Below, in pieces: positions 8,025-16,010 of a stretch of DNA of 38,738 nt. Made by a program: the position numbers and the translations under genes. Numbering within the stretch: position 1 is the first letter of the stretch; every line of letters starts with the position of its first letter. This DNA comes from a virus. The stretch covers positions 1 through 38,738 of the IMG/VR virus record IMGVR_UViG_3300005663_000115. One strand, given 5' to 3'. The notes beneath the pieces were generated by a model. That model was given only the letters and a program-made list of their open reading frames with translations. It did no database searches and was not told where the DNA came from.

Positions 8025-8681
8025 GTGCGATACGGTTTGACAGTGGATGTAGCACCGGCTGCAGAGCCGGTGCTAACCGCTGATGCCAAGGAGCATCTGC
8101 GCGTCGAGATCACGACTGACGATGACTATATCGACACTCTGGTCGCATCGGCCCGGGATTTTGTCGAGGACCATTTACAGCGAAAACTGATAACGCAGAC
8201 GCTCGACATGACGCTTGATCGGTTTCCGCCGAGTCTCTCTTTTGTGTCGCTTCATCACAACCATCATCATCATGACCACGCCCTCGGGCATGATCCGTCG
8301 ATTTATCTGCCGCGGAGTCCGGTGCAGTCGATCACGTCGATCAAATATATCGATGATGCCGGGGTTGAGCAAACACTTGCCGTTGGCAAATTTAAGCTTG
8401 ATACAAAAAGCCTGGTGGCTCGAGTCGTTCCGGCATTCGGCGAAGAATGGCCGACTACACGCGCTGAAATCAATGCGGTAACAGTAAAATTCGTTGTGGG
8501 CTATGGCGCTGCTGGTGCCGATGTACCGGCGGCGATCATTCACGCCATCAAGCTGTTGGTGGGCACCTTTTATGATCCGGTACGTGCGACCGTGATTGTG
8601 GGCTCTGCCACAAAGATGCCAGACGCCGCTGATTTCTTGCTAGGTCCATTTCGCGTCGCTACACGTGCGGGGTCTTACTGA
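8025..8681 (+). CDS. head-tail connector, gp6/phiE125 gp8-like
   Basis: A 218-residue protein that probably forms the adaptor ring below the portal. The N-terminal pattern AKEHLRVEITTDDDYIDTLVASARDFVEDHLQR is diagnostic of the gp6-like/phiE125 gp8 connector family (L.eAK.HLR...D.DD..I..li.aAr..vE...gR). The remainder has PRSPVQSITSIKYIDDAGV and a C-terminal helical segment IHAIKLLVGTFYDPV, as in the family. Unusual is a histidine-rich loop (HHNHHHHDHALGH, about residues 77-89). The start is GTG 8025 after GGGGAG. It ends in an ATGA-type overlap with the next gene. Confidence 0.85.
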   Translation: MRYGLTVDVAPAAEPVLTADAKEHLRVEITTDDDYIDTLVASARDFVEDHLQRKLITQTLDMTLDRFPPSLSFVSLHHNHHHHDHALGHDPSIYLPRSPVQSITSIKYIDDAGVEQTLAVGKFKLDTKSLVARVVPAFGEEWPTTRAEINAVTVKFVVGYGAAGADVPAAIIHAIKLLVGTFYDPVRATVIVGSATKMPDAADFLLGPFRVATRAGSY

Positions 8682-9103
8682 TGGTTGCCCTCAGATTCGA
8701 AATCCAGGGTGAGGAGGACATCCGGAAACAGCTCGAGCTCAAGACCCCTAAGGAAGCCAAATCAATATTGCGCCGCACCATGGTCGGCTTGGCCAAAGGT
8801 GTCCGCGATGATGCTCGTGTAAGAGCTCCTCAGGCTACCAGGACGCTACGCAAAGCCATTGTCCACAAGCGGGATCGCGGCACTAAAAACTCAGTAGAGG
8901 CATCCGTGTGGGTGAAGCACGGCAGAGGTGTGAAGCACAGCGCGTTTTACTGGCGATTTGTCGAATGGGGAGCCAAGCAAGCCGCGGGCACGCCGTTTTT
9001 GACACCGGCTTTTGTCAGAGGCCGTGCTGTGTTCAACAAATTCTTTCGAGCCGAGTTTTTCAAGCAACTGGTAAAGAAAATCAAAAAGTCGGGGTCAAAG
9101 TGA
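8681..9103 (+). CDS. HK97 gp10-like tail-joining protein
   Basis: A 140-residue basic protein resembling the HK97 gp10 family of neck/tail-completion proteins. Signs are the helical ALSILRRTMVG-type segment (KSILRRTMVGLAKGVRDDAR), the APQATRTLRKAI stretch, the beta strand VEASVWVKHG, and the very typical FYWRFVEWGAKQAAGTPFLTP, in which 'fvEfGT....a.PFlrPA' is the family hallmark. The C-terminus is rich in lysine. The start overlaps the previous stop by one base (TGATG). It precedes the head-tail adaptor gene, which is the reverse of the most common order. Confidence 0.85.
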   Translation: MVALRFEIQGEEDIRKQLELKTPKEAKSILRRTMVGLAKGVRDDARVRAPQATRTLRKAIVHKRDRGTKNSVEASVWVKHGRGVKHSAFYWRFVEWGAKQAAGTPFLTPAFVRGRAVFNKFFRAEFFKQLVKKIKKSGSK

Positions 9104-9445
9104 GTGCTCGACAATCGCAACATACAAGCCGGCAGCCTGCATCACCGTGCCGAGCTCCAGAAAAAAGTTATTGTCGAGGACGCAATCGGCGGCGACTCCG
9201 TAACATGGGTCAAGGATCGCGATCTGTGGTGTCACATCCAAGAGGACAGCGGTCGCATGACTCAGGAGGCGATGCAGCGCGAGGAACAGATAATGACCAA
9301 GATTTTCGCGCGCTTCAATGCGGATCTGGAAACCGGAAAGCGGATTGTTCACGACAGCAAAACTTACACGATCAAGGCCGTGCTGCGGGCCGGGTTGCGG
9401 AAAGAATTCGTAGTCATCCTGGCAGACGAGGGGGTATCCAGCTAA
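9104..9445 (+). CDS. head-tail adaptor / stopper (SPP1 gp16-like)
   Basis: A 113-residue protein of the phage head-tail joining family, expected to close the connector after packaging. AGSLHHRAELQKKV near the N-terminus matches the 'iG.LrhRI.iq' start of the family, followed by a WVKDRDLWCHIQ strand, then the IFARFNADLETGKRIVHDSK segment and the C-terminal YTIKAVLRAGLRKEFVVI. The start is GTG 9104, directly after the stop of the previous gene. The length is normal. Confidence 0.85.
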   Translation: MLDNRNIQAGSLHHRAELQKKVIVEDAIGGDSVTWVKDRDLWCHIQEDSGRMTQEAMQREEQIMTKIFARFNADLETGKRIVHDSKTYTIKAVLRAGLRKEFVVILADEGVSS

Positions 9446-9901
9446 ATGACCCCCATAGAATTACAGACAGCAATTCTTACCCGTTTAAGTGGATTCACGG
9501 ATCTGACAGACCTGTTAGCTACAGACGCCGATGGCACGGGGCCAGCGATTTACGATCATGTGCCGCAGGAAGTAAGCGACGACGATGGCACCGGCAGCAC
9601 ACCAAATCCATTTTTCCCGTACATTCGAATCGGGGAATACACTGCGATTCCATTCGACACTCACAGCTCGAGCGGCAGCGACAATACAATTACGATCCAT
9701 TCATGGAGTCGCTATCGCGGGATGCTAGAGATCAAACAGATCCAACGCCAGACTTATCTTGCGTTGCACCGATTCAATCTTGTAGTGGCTGGCGTGGATA
9801 TGATCGACAGCCAGTGGGATTCAGCGGATGTATTTTTAGACGACGACGGCCTAACGCGCCACGGCGTGCAACGCTTTCGCATACTGTTGGATGAGGGGTA
9901 A
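9446..9901 (+). CDS. tail terminator-like protein (DUF3168 type)
   Basis: A 151-residue protein that probably caps the tail tube where it meets the head. Family-like features are the N-terminal ELQTAILTRLSGFTDLTDLL, the IYDHVPQ string, FPYIRIGE, and the later HSWSRYRGMLEIKQIQRQTYLAL helix, corresponding to the 'vh.ws...g......i...v...L' pattern of DUF3168 proteins. The C-terminal HGVQRFRILLDE also fits the family ending 'g..rf.v..e'. It starts immediately after the stop of the adaptor gene, in the standard place ahead of the tail tube gene. Confidence 0.85.
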   Translation: MTPIELQTAILTRLSGFTDLTDLLATDADGTGPAIYDHVPQEVSDDDGTGSTPNPFFPYIRIGEYTAIPFDTHSSSGSDNTITIHSWSRYRGMLEIKQIQRQTYLALHRFNLVVAGVDMIDSQWDSADVFLDDDGLTRHGVQRFRILLDEG

Positions 9902-9904
9902 TCG

Positions 9905-10264
9905 ATGCGTATTTATTTGACAGACAAACGCGACGTTGACGGGACTTCCTATCCAAGGGCTGGCTTTTACAACGCGCCAGAGGAACAAGCGGAATCATGG
10001 ATCGATGAGGGCGTAGCCTTCGAGGCCACCGAGGACAACAAAGTGAACGCTTTCCGTCCCGGCTCTGACGTTGCCGAGCTCGTGGACTTCGACGCAGGCG
10101 ACAATCTCGACGGTCTCTTTAGCACATACCAGCCATTGCCAGAGCCAAAGCCAGAAGCTGCGGAGGCCGTCGAATCCGAGGATCCCTCTGTTACATCAGG
10201 CGAGTCAGAGATGGTCGCGATAGAGCTAATCGAGGGCAACGACGACAATGAGGAGGGTTTTTAG
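9905..10264 (+). CDS. acidic hypothetical protein in the tail module
   Basis: A 119-residue, strongly acidic protein of unknown function. The first half has a compact feel (MRIYLTDKRDVDGTSYPRAGF...QAESWIDEGVAFEA), resembling small phage proteins in which a modified side chain or ring domain sits before the tail tube. The second half is low-complexity Glu/Pro/Ser (EPKPEAAEAVESEDPSVTSG). No cysteine. It starts 3 nt after the previous stop, with GAGGGG upstream, and ends directly against the next ATG. Confidence 0.6.
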   Translation: MRIYLTDKRDVDGTSYPRAGFYNAPEEQAESWIDEGVAFEATEDNKVNAFRPGSDVAELVDFDAGDNLDGLFSTYQPLPEPKPEAAEAVESEDPSVTSGESEMVAIELIEGNDDNEEGF

Positions 10265-10624
10265 ATGCCGCCAACTTCACTTACAAAAGTTACCGCTTCG
10301 AGCTTTGCAGACGGTGTTGCCGATGTTGGGTATGAGGCAGCCGATCAGCCCAACGGCAACGATTTTGTCAACACCGGCAAGACGATTTTGCTGGTAGACA
10401 ACGCTAGTGGCGGCAACGTTACGCCAACTTTTGCCGTGGGTGCGTCAAAGTTTACGGTTAACGACGCGATCACCAAGACTCCAAACACGCCAGTAGCTGC
10501 GGCGAAAGTGGGGTTTTATGGGCCGTTCCCTACTGCGATTTATGGATCGACGGTAACAGTTAACTACGATGTAGGCGCATCAATTACCGTCGCAGTAGTA
10601 GAGCTCGAGCAAACACCGCTTTAA
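10265..10624 (+). CDS. putative beta-sandwich decoration protein
   Basis: A 119-residue protein predicted to be almost all beta strand, with a pattern often seen in small phage head or tail decoration proteins: NDFVNTGKTILLVDNASGGNVTPTFAV, in which 'n.G...l.v.N.sg....vtv' is the recurring core, then YGSTVTVNYDVGASITVAVVELE at the C-terminus. It begins at the base after the previous stop. It sits directly before the tail tube gene. A minor structural role is likely but not proven. Confidence 0.6.
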   Translation: MPPTSLTKVTASSFADGVADVGYEAADQPNGNDFVNTGKTILLVDNASGGNVTPTFAVGASKFTVNDAITKTPNTPVAAAKVGFYGPFPTAIYGSTVTVNYDVGASITVAVVELEQTPL

Positions 10625-10645
10625 GAAAAAACACGGAGGCATCAA

Positions 10646-11047
10646 ATGGCAAAGATTCATGGACGGCTAAGTAATTTTCAGTGGAATGCGATCGACGTCA
10701 AAGGGATTATGGACGCCAATCAGAATCTTGAGCGGCCAGAGATCAACGTCACTACGCACGATACGGGTGATTTTGAGGAATTCATCTTTGGCAGGATGGC
10801 GGGCACTGTTGACCTCACCATGAAATGGGATGAGGCCGATCCAGGTCAGGGCGCAATGCAAACGGATTTTTTCACGCCGACATCGCGCGCTATCGTTTTC
10901 CGAATGGAGACCGGATCCGGATTGCATGAGTTTACCGGCAACGGCCAGATCACCGCGTGGGCTAAGACCGGCCCGAATGCGGACGCAAGTGAAGTTACAG
11001 CAACGGTTCGTTTTAGCGGGACCATCGTAGAGGCGACCCAAGCATAA
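10646..11047 (+). CDS. tail tube (major tail) protein
   Basis: A 133-residue protein expected to stack as hexamers into the tail tube. It is beta-rich, with INVTTHDTGDFEEFIFGRMAGTVDLTM, the 't.d.s.w.e...g...w.l...g' style of small tail tube proteins, a GNGQITAWAKTGPNADASEVTATVRFSG C-terminal half, and a short length that suits the compact gpV-like core without an Ig domain. A strong GGAGG lies before the ATG. It directly precedes the tail-assembly chaperone genes and the tape measure, which fixes its identity by position. Confidence 0.8.
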   Translation: MAKIHGRLSNFQWNAIDVKGIMDANQNLERPEINVTTHDTGDFEEFIFGRMAGTVDLTMKWDEADPGQGAMQTDFFTPTSRAIVFRMETGSGLHEFTGNGQITAWAKTGPNADASEVTATVRFSGTIVEATQA

Positions 11048-11056
11048 GGAGCTTTC

Positions 11057-11512
11057 GTGACGATAAGTAAACGAGGCGAGATCGATCTAGAGCTCGATGG
11101 TGAGACCTACACCATGGTGTTCAAGTACGAGACATTGATGGCTATCGAGGATGCCTTTGGTGGCACATCCATTGATGATCTGTTTTTGAGTGGCAACATT
11201 AGCCGATCGGCGCTTGCCGAGGGCATCCGGTGTGGTCTCGAGAAAGGCTATCGGAAAAAGACACGAAAGCAGATCGCAAGATTGATCGGTGCCACTGTCG
11301 AGGACGATGAGAATGCATATAACAAGATTACTCGGGCCGTGGTCAAAGGAGTCTTGATTGCCAACGGTGCTAGCAAAACTCAGATCGAGGAGCTCGATCG
11401 AGAAATTGATGAGGAGCTCGGAAAATTGGAGCCCATCAAGAAATTAAAAAAGGAGCTGGATAACGAGGACCCTACGAAGGCCCCTCCGGTCCAATTGACT
11501 TCGACTGGCTAG
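11057..11512 (+). CDS. tail assembly chaperone, first frame (gpG-like)
   Basis: A 151-residue protein expected to coat the tape measure while the tail is assembled. It has a beta-strand N-terminus (EIDLELDGETYTMVFKYE) followed by helices (TLMAIEDAFGGTSIDDLFL) and a charged C-terminus, as in gpG-type proteins. The start is GTG 11057 after AAGGAG. A perfect A-AAA-AAG slippery heptamer (11446-11452) is in the correct phase near the 3' end, but shifting there meets TAA at 11461. The second chaperone frame lies in the -1 frame. Confidence 0.8.
   Translation: MTISKRGEIDLELDGETYTMVFKYETLMAIEDAFGGTSIDDLFLSGNISRSALAEGIRCGLEKGYRKKTRKQIARLIGATVEDDENAYNKITRAVVKGVLIANGASKTQIEELDREIDEELGKLEPIKKLKKELDNEDPTKAPPVQLTSTG
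11464..11512 (+). other. inferred -1 frameshift window of the tail chaperone pair
   Basis: The -1 frame is open only from 11464, just after TAA 11461, while the first frame ends at 11512, so the ribosome must change frame within these 49 nt. Within this window the -1 frame codes GPIDFDWLVRTAAAIGLT; such an FDW-type start is familiar from the second chaperone domain in related tail modules and lies upstream of any start codon in that frame. The only slip-like run is AAG-GCC-CCT-CCG (11477-11488), which allows re-pairing of a Pro tRNA on CCC. The exact site is inference. Confidence 0.45.
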
Positions 11513-11550
11513 TAAGGACAGCCGCAGCCATTGGGCTGACTTCGGATCAA

Positions 11551-11787
11551 GTGTGCGCGATGTCGCCGCATGAATTCAGGCTGTATCGAGAGGGCGCTGC
11601 CGACAGAAAAGAGGATGAATACGCAATGTTCGCATGGGGGCAAGCAAACCTTATGACGATGTGGTGCGACAAGGGCAAAAGCGTTTCGCCTGAGCAGCTC
11701 TTTAAGCGTCGCGATGCTCCCCCGGAATTTGCAACCTCTGCAGAATTCACTGCCTATATGCGAGAGCAAGACGAGGACGATGAGTAA
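11551..11787 (+). CDS. tail assembly chaperone, second frame (gpT-like)
   Basis: The frame is open from 11464 to 11787; a GTG at 11551 is the first conventional start and would give 78 residues (CAMSPHEFRLYREGAADRKE onward). Conserved-looking coding, DFDWLVRTAAAIGLTSDQV, lies before that GTG, so the natural product is probably a fusion to the preceding protein made by -1 frameshifting, as with lambda gpG-T. The position between the chaperone and the tape measure gene, the acidic C-terminus (EQDEDDE) and the one-base overlap with the tape measure start all fit. Confidence 0.7.
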   Translation: MCAMSPHEFRLYREGAADRKEDEYAMFAWGQANLMTMWCDKGKSVSPEQLFKRRDAPPEFATSAEFTAYMREQDEDDE

Positions 11788-14321
11788 TGGCTACTGCTGT
11801 AATCGGCACCATGGCCATCAAGCTTATCGCGCAAACCGATAAATTTGATAAAGACCTAAAAAAAGCCGGCGGCAAACTGAAAGCGGTAGGAGCTGCAGCG
11901 AAAAAAGTTGCGGCGGCATCTGCTGGTGCGTTGGCTGCTATTGCCGGCGCTGCGGTCATTGCGATACGAGCGGCCGATCAACAAAGACAAGCCGAGCTCA
12001 AGCTTGCCGCCGCGCTGCAGGCAAGCGGGCAGGCCGTCAACTTGCAAGTTTTTCGGGATATGGCCGATTCGCTGCAGGATGCCACAGGACAGGGTGATGA
12101 GCTCACACTGTCACAGGCGGCGTTGCTCACCAGTTTTGGCGCCAATCAAAAGGCGATTGCCGCGCTGCTCCCCGGTATCGCTGACTACGCTGCAGCGACC
12201 GGCAAAAACGCGACCAAAGCCACACAGAATTTAGGTAGAGCCATACAGGGCGAATTCTCCTTACTCAAGACGATGGGGATCGGCTTGTCTGATGCTGAAA
12301 CGGCTACCTTCAAGCTTGCCAACCAAACACAGCGCGCCGCTATTATTGCAGAAAAATTGGGAACCTCGTTTGGAGGTACGGCGGAGGCCCTGAGCAAAAC
12401 GGCTGTCGGCGCCTTCGCCAGAGTGCAGGGTAGGATCGGCGATCTGATTCAAGAATTTGGATTCATGATAGACACGCCTGTGGCCGGTTTCTTTTTGAAA
12501 ATCGAGGGTCTAATCAAGAGGGTCACGGGGTTTTTTGCGGGACTAAGCAAGCAAACAAAACAGAACGCTGTCCGTTTTGGAATCCTTGGCACAGGAATCA
12601 TCGCCGTGGCAGGCGCGATTGCTGGGCTGATCGCATTGGCCCCCTTGATCGCGATCATCGCTCTGCCATTCATCAAAATCGTTGCCGTCATAACGCTGGT
12701 GACTTTGGCCATTGCCGGCATGAGAGTGGCATGGAAAAAAGACCTAGGCGGCATACGAACCGGGGTGTTGAGCTTTATTGATATTGTCATTTCGTCATTC
12801 GAAAAACTGAAAAACAAAATACTAGAGATCACCGATGCGATGTCGGAGACGTTTGCGACGTTCATCGCTTTCATTAAAGGCGAAAGCGCCGATGAGGCCT
12901 TTGCTCGTGTACAAGCCGTTAGGACGGCAAGAGCAGAAGGCGGGCTGGGCGCGGCAACGGGTGCGGCATTAGGCGGAGCAGGCGAGGCCATTTCAGGCGC
13001 AGCACAGACCGTAATCGGTGGAGCCAAGGCCGGGCTCGGAGCGCTGAAGCAATTTGGTGGAGAGATTGCAAAGGAAATCAAGGATGGCATGGATCCATTT
13101 TTGAAAGCGCTTGGAATCGACATAGACACGGTTGGAGACAAAATCAAGACTCCCCTTGGCACTGGCGCGAAGGCTGCCGGTGAGAGCCTGAAAAAAACCG
13201 CAGTCGCGGCCGAGAAAGCGGCAACAACACTACAGGGCGCAATCGAGGGCGTTGTCATTGAAGCCATCGCGGGATTTGTTGCTGACATGGGCGAGGGTGC
13301 TGCCAATGCTGCCAACGCAATGCTTGCCGCGTTTTCTGTTATCGGTCCCGCTGTTCAAAAGGGCGGCAAAGAAATGTCTGATGCCTTTTCTGGCGCCACT
13401 AAGGGATTCGAGCAAGGCGGCCCGGTTGGAGCTGCAGTAGGTGCTTTGGCTGCTTTGGCGACTAGCACTGAGGCATTTAGGCAAATAATGGAAAGCGTTA
13501 ACACTTTGTTTGTTGCGGTCAAAGATGTGCTGCAGAGAATCCTAGAGCCATTGGTGCCGCTCATTGCGGCAATTTCGGAAATCGCGTTGTTGGCGTTTGA
13601 GATATTTCAACAGCTCGTGGCGTTTGGCACAGTAATGGAAGTGTTGAAAGTTGTGATGCAGATAGTTGTGCCGGTGGTCCGTTTCGTTAACAGCGTTGCT
13701 AAAAAAATCTTTGACGCCTTCAAAGCGCTCGGTGCGATTTTCGGTGATGGATTCAAAAAGCTTGTGCGCTTCAAAGAGGTCATGGAATTTTTCGGTGAGC
13801 AACTCAGCAAGGTTGCTGGTGTCTTTATCAGGGTGATTAACAAAATCACTTCCAAGTGGAATGAGATGATCGAAAAAATTGCCAGAGCTCTCGGAAAGAT
13901 TCCCGGCGTTGGCGGCAAGATCAAAAAGTTTGTTCGTAGGGCCAAGATCGGATCCATCGAAGCGGCTGCAGAGCAGGCCGTTGATCCACCGGGCGGCGGG
14001 CCTGGTCTAGCTGACGTTTTGCCGAGAGCCATTGAAGGCTTGGAGACTTTGGGGGAGGCCGCACGTACGGTCACAGCGCAACTAACAAATGTTCCCAAGG
14101 GATTCAAAATCGCCCTGCGTCGATTTCAGGCATCGGCTGGCGAACAGTTATCGCCCGAGCTCGGTGGATCGGCTGGCGGCATGACGGTGTTTGTTCAGGC
14201 CAATGACGCAGAAGAGATTGCGACCAAGTTAAAAGAGATCGAGTCAGGGCGTGCTTCTGGATCTTTCCGTGCTAACCAGGCACCAGGCGGAGATTTCCAG
14301 ACCCCTCGTGGTGGATCCTGA
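11787..14321 (+). CDS. tape measure protein
   Basis: An 844-residue protein that sets tail length and leaves the virion with the DNA. Evidence is the size, the position after the chaperones, an N-terminal helical region with a typical 'kfdkdLkkaggklkavgaaak' opening, long alanine-rich helices, a strongly hydrophobic block at about 264-312 (several membrane-capable segments separated by Pro), and glycine/alanine linkers around 390-470. If the usual figure of roughly 0.15 nm of tail per residue applies, the tail would be about 125 nm long. It begins by TAATG overlap and ends in a TGATG overlap with the next gene. Confidence 0.93.
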   Translation: MATAVIGTMAIKLIAQTDKFDKDLKKAGGKLKAVGAAAKKVAAASAGALAAIAGAAVIAIRAADQQRQAELKLAAALQASGQAVNLQVFRDMADSLQDATGQGDELTLSQAALLTSFGANQKAIAALLPGIADYAAATGKNATKATQNLGRAIQGEFSLLKTMGIGLSDAETATFKLANQTQRAAIIAEKLGTSFGGTAEALSKTAVGAFARVQGRIGDLIQEFGFMIDTPVAGFFLKIEGLIKRVTGFFAGLSKQTKQNAVRFGILGTGIIAVAGAIAGLIALAPLIAIIALPFIKIVAVITLVTLAIAGMRVAWKKDLGGIRTGVLSFIDIVISSFEKLKNKILEITDAMSETFATFIAFIKGESADEAFARVQAVRTARAEGGLGAATGAALGGAGEAISGAAQTVIGGAKAGLGALKQFGGEIAKEIKDGMDPFLKALGIDIDTVGDKIKTPLGTGAKAAGESLKKTAVAAEKAATTLQGAIEGVVIEAIAGFVADMGEGAANAANAMLAAFSVIGPAVQKGGKEMSDAFSGATKGFEQGGPVGAAVGALAALATSTEAFRQIMESVNTLFVAVKDVLQRILEPLVPLIAAISEIALLAFEIFQQLVAFGTVMEVLKVVMQIVVPVVRFVNSVAKKIFDAFKALGAIFGDGFKKLVRFKEVMEFFGEQLSKVAGVFIRVINKITSKWNEMIEKIARALGKIPGVGGKIKKFVRRAKIGSIEAAAEQAVDPPGGGPGLADVLPRAIEGLETLGEAARTVTAQLTNVPKGFKIALRRFQASAGEQLSPELGGSAGGMTVFVQANDAEEIATKLKEIESGRASGSFRANQAPGGDFQTPRGGS

Positions 14322-16009
14322 TGGTTTTTGTCCGTGTCAACGGCTACACGCTTGATATCGAGCACGGATCGGTCCAACTCAGCTATCTGGACATAGGCGA
14401 GCGCAAGCGATCGTTCTCCGGAAAGATGCTGACCGATCGACGGGCTCGCAAACGCATCTGGTCGATGCGGACGATTCCTCTTGAGGAGGAAGAGGCCAAA
14501 CTTGTTGAGGGGCTGGTCGCTGGTTTGGGCGATGTGTACCGACCCGGTTGGCTGAAATTCGATAAAGACTTTGGAGATGAAGACTTTAACACCGTAAAAG
14601 GAAAGATTGCACAAATCGTGAATCCTGGAGGGATTCGTTGGGGCATTGCCGCAGACAGGGCGCCTGTTGTTGATTCCTCGCAAGAGCCAGAAAGTCAATT
14701 CGGTCTTACTGCGTTGGAGCCCGAGGCGTTTATCGGTGCGAGTTACACCAATGAGGCAACTGTCACAAACATTTTGCAGGCCAATACACGCGACGGAACA
14801 GAAAACGGCACAACAGGCGGTTGGGCGATTGTCGGTGCCGGATCGCTTTTTTCTGATTTGGCTAACAAACTACAGGGACTCCGATCGTTGCGTGTCTCAC
14901 CCACCGCAGCTGGTGACGGCGTAGAAACGGGCGGCGTAACCGCAACAGCCCTTACGACATACACCGCTAGCGTTTATGTCAAGCCAAGCCTTGCCGGTCA
15001 AACATTTAGAATCGAGATATTTGAAACCGGACTGGTAAGCATTGGATTCACCGACTACACCAATCTTGCGGTAGGCGTATGGCAGAGGATCCATACCACG
15101 CAAGCAACTTCCGTTGCCGGTCTATCTATTCTTTTTCGTGTCACCACACCTGCGATCGGAATTCCTCTGACCTATCACGTCGACGCTGCTCAACTAGAAG
15201 TTGATGCAGGTCTATCAACATCGGCGCCAACTACTTGGGCGAACCCAACACGAACGTTGGGATCAGGTCTTCAGCAGTTAAATTGGGTGCTGGGCTATAG
15301 CGATGTCACAGTCAATTTTTGGTTCAAAGCGTTCACGACAGAGCCGTCAGGCACTAGGAGATTTTTTCGAATTCAGGACGGCGGCTCAGATGACAACATC
15401 TTGAGCATTCAACGCGAATTGTTCACAGACAAAATTAACTTTCAAACGATAGCGGCACCATTTGGCGCAGCTCCTGTGCAAGATGATCTCACCGTTGTAG
15501 TTGCTGGTGGGGGCTTTGTTGGCTTTGATGGTACCTGGCATATGCTCACGTGCGTGATGCGCCAAGATCCCGAGGGCGCCCAAAGCAAAAAAAGGATCTA
15601 TCTCGATGGCGTGGCTCTGGCGAGCTCTAACCCTAGTGCTTTGCCAGACTTCAGGGAGCTCGTTGTTGATGTAACTGACGGATCCTTGCCCGACATTCAA
15701 ACAATTATTGGCGGTCAATCGTCTGGCTCCAAAATGGATGAAGCACAAATTCAGGACATGATGGTGCTGCCATTTGCGGCAAGCGATCAACTTGTTTCAG
15801 ATTGGTTTAACGTGCTTGGTGCTGCCGGTGTTCCCATGTCGCCACTGCCCCGCGTGTATCTGGATGGCGACATAATGCCCGATCGGCCCTTTGGTGTATT
15901 GGTCGATGGTGAGATCGCTGATGAATTGTTTTTGTCCGCCACTGCAAACAATACCACGGGATTTCGCAGCAACTTGCGTCGGCTGTCGCTGAGATTTCAG
16001 GAGGTATAG
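14321..16009 (+). CDS. distal tail (Dit-like) protein with carbohydrate-binding-like insertions
   Basis: A 562-residue protein placed just after the tape measure, where Dit proteins are found. Residues 1-110 and 510-562 look like the two halves of one tail domain: the N-part has LSYLDIGERKRSFSGKMLTD and WSMRTIPLEEEEAKLVEGLV, and the C-part has PFGVLVDGEIADELF and LRRLSLRFQEV. Between them are two beta-sandwich-like insertions. One (about 130-310) shows the CBM-like pattern NGTTGGWAIVGAGS...TYTASVYVKP...YHVDAAQLEV. The other (about 310-495) has a LamG/concanavalin-like FWFKAF...GTWHMLTCVMR...KRIYLDGVAL. Sugar binding at the tail tip is inference. Confidence 0.75.
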   Translation: MVFVRVNGYTLDIEHGSVQLSYLDIGERKRSFSGKMLTDRRARKRIWSMRTIPLEEEEAKLVEGLVAGLGDVYRPGWLKFDKDFGDEDFNTVKGKIAQIVNPGGIRWGIAADRAPVVDSSQEPESQFGLTALEPEAFIGASYTNEATVTNILQANTRDGTENGTTGGWAIVGAGSLFSDLANKLQGLRSLRVSPTAAGDGVETGGVTATALTTYTASVYVKPSLAGQTFRIEIFETGLVSIGFTDYTNLAVGVWQRIHTTQATSVAGLSILFRVTTPAIGIPLTYHVDAAQLEVDAGLSTSAPTTWANPTRTLGSGLQQLNWVLGYSDVTVNFWFKAFTTEPSGTRRFFRIQDGGSDDNILSIQRELFTDKINFQTIAAPFGAAPVQDDLTVVVAGGGFVGFDGTWHMLTCVMRQDPEGAQSKKRIYLDGVALASSNPSALPDFRELVVDVTDGSLPDIQTIIGGQSSGSKMDEAQIQDMMVLPFAASDQLVSDWFNVLGAAGVPMSPLPRVYLDGDIMPDRPFGVLVDGEIADELFLSATANNTTGFRSNLRRLSLRFQEV

Positions 16010-16010
16010 C

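Noticed and set aside
8908-9894. 328-residue plus-strand frame
   Set aside because: It overlaps three genes with clear family matches (gp10-like, adaptor, terminator) and has an Arg/Ser/Gly-rich shadow composition.
12449-13315. 288-residue minus-strand frame rich in Ala/Pro/Ser
   Set aside because: Antisense to the tape measure gene; the composition simply mirrors its Ala/Gly-rich helices.
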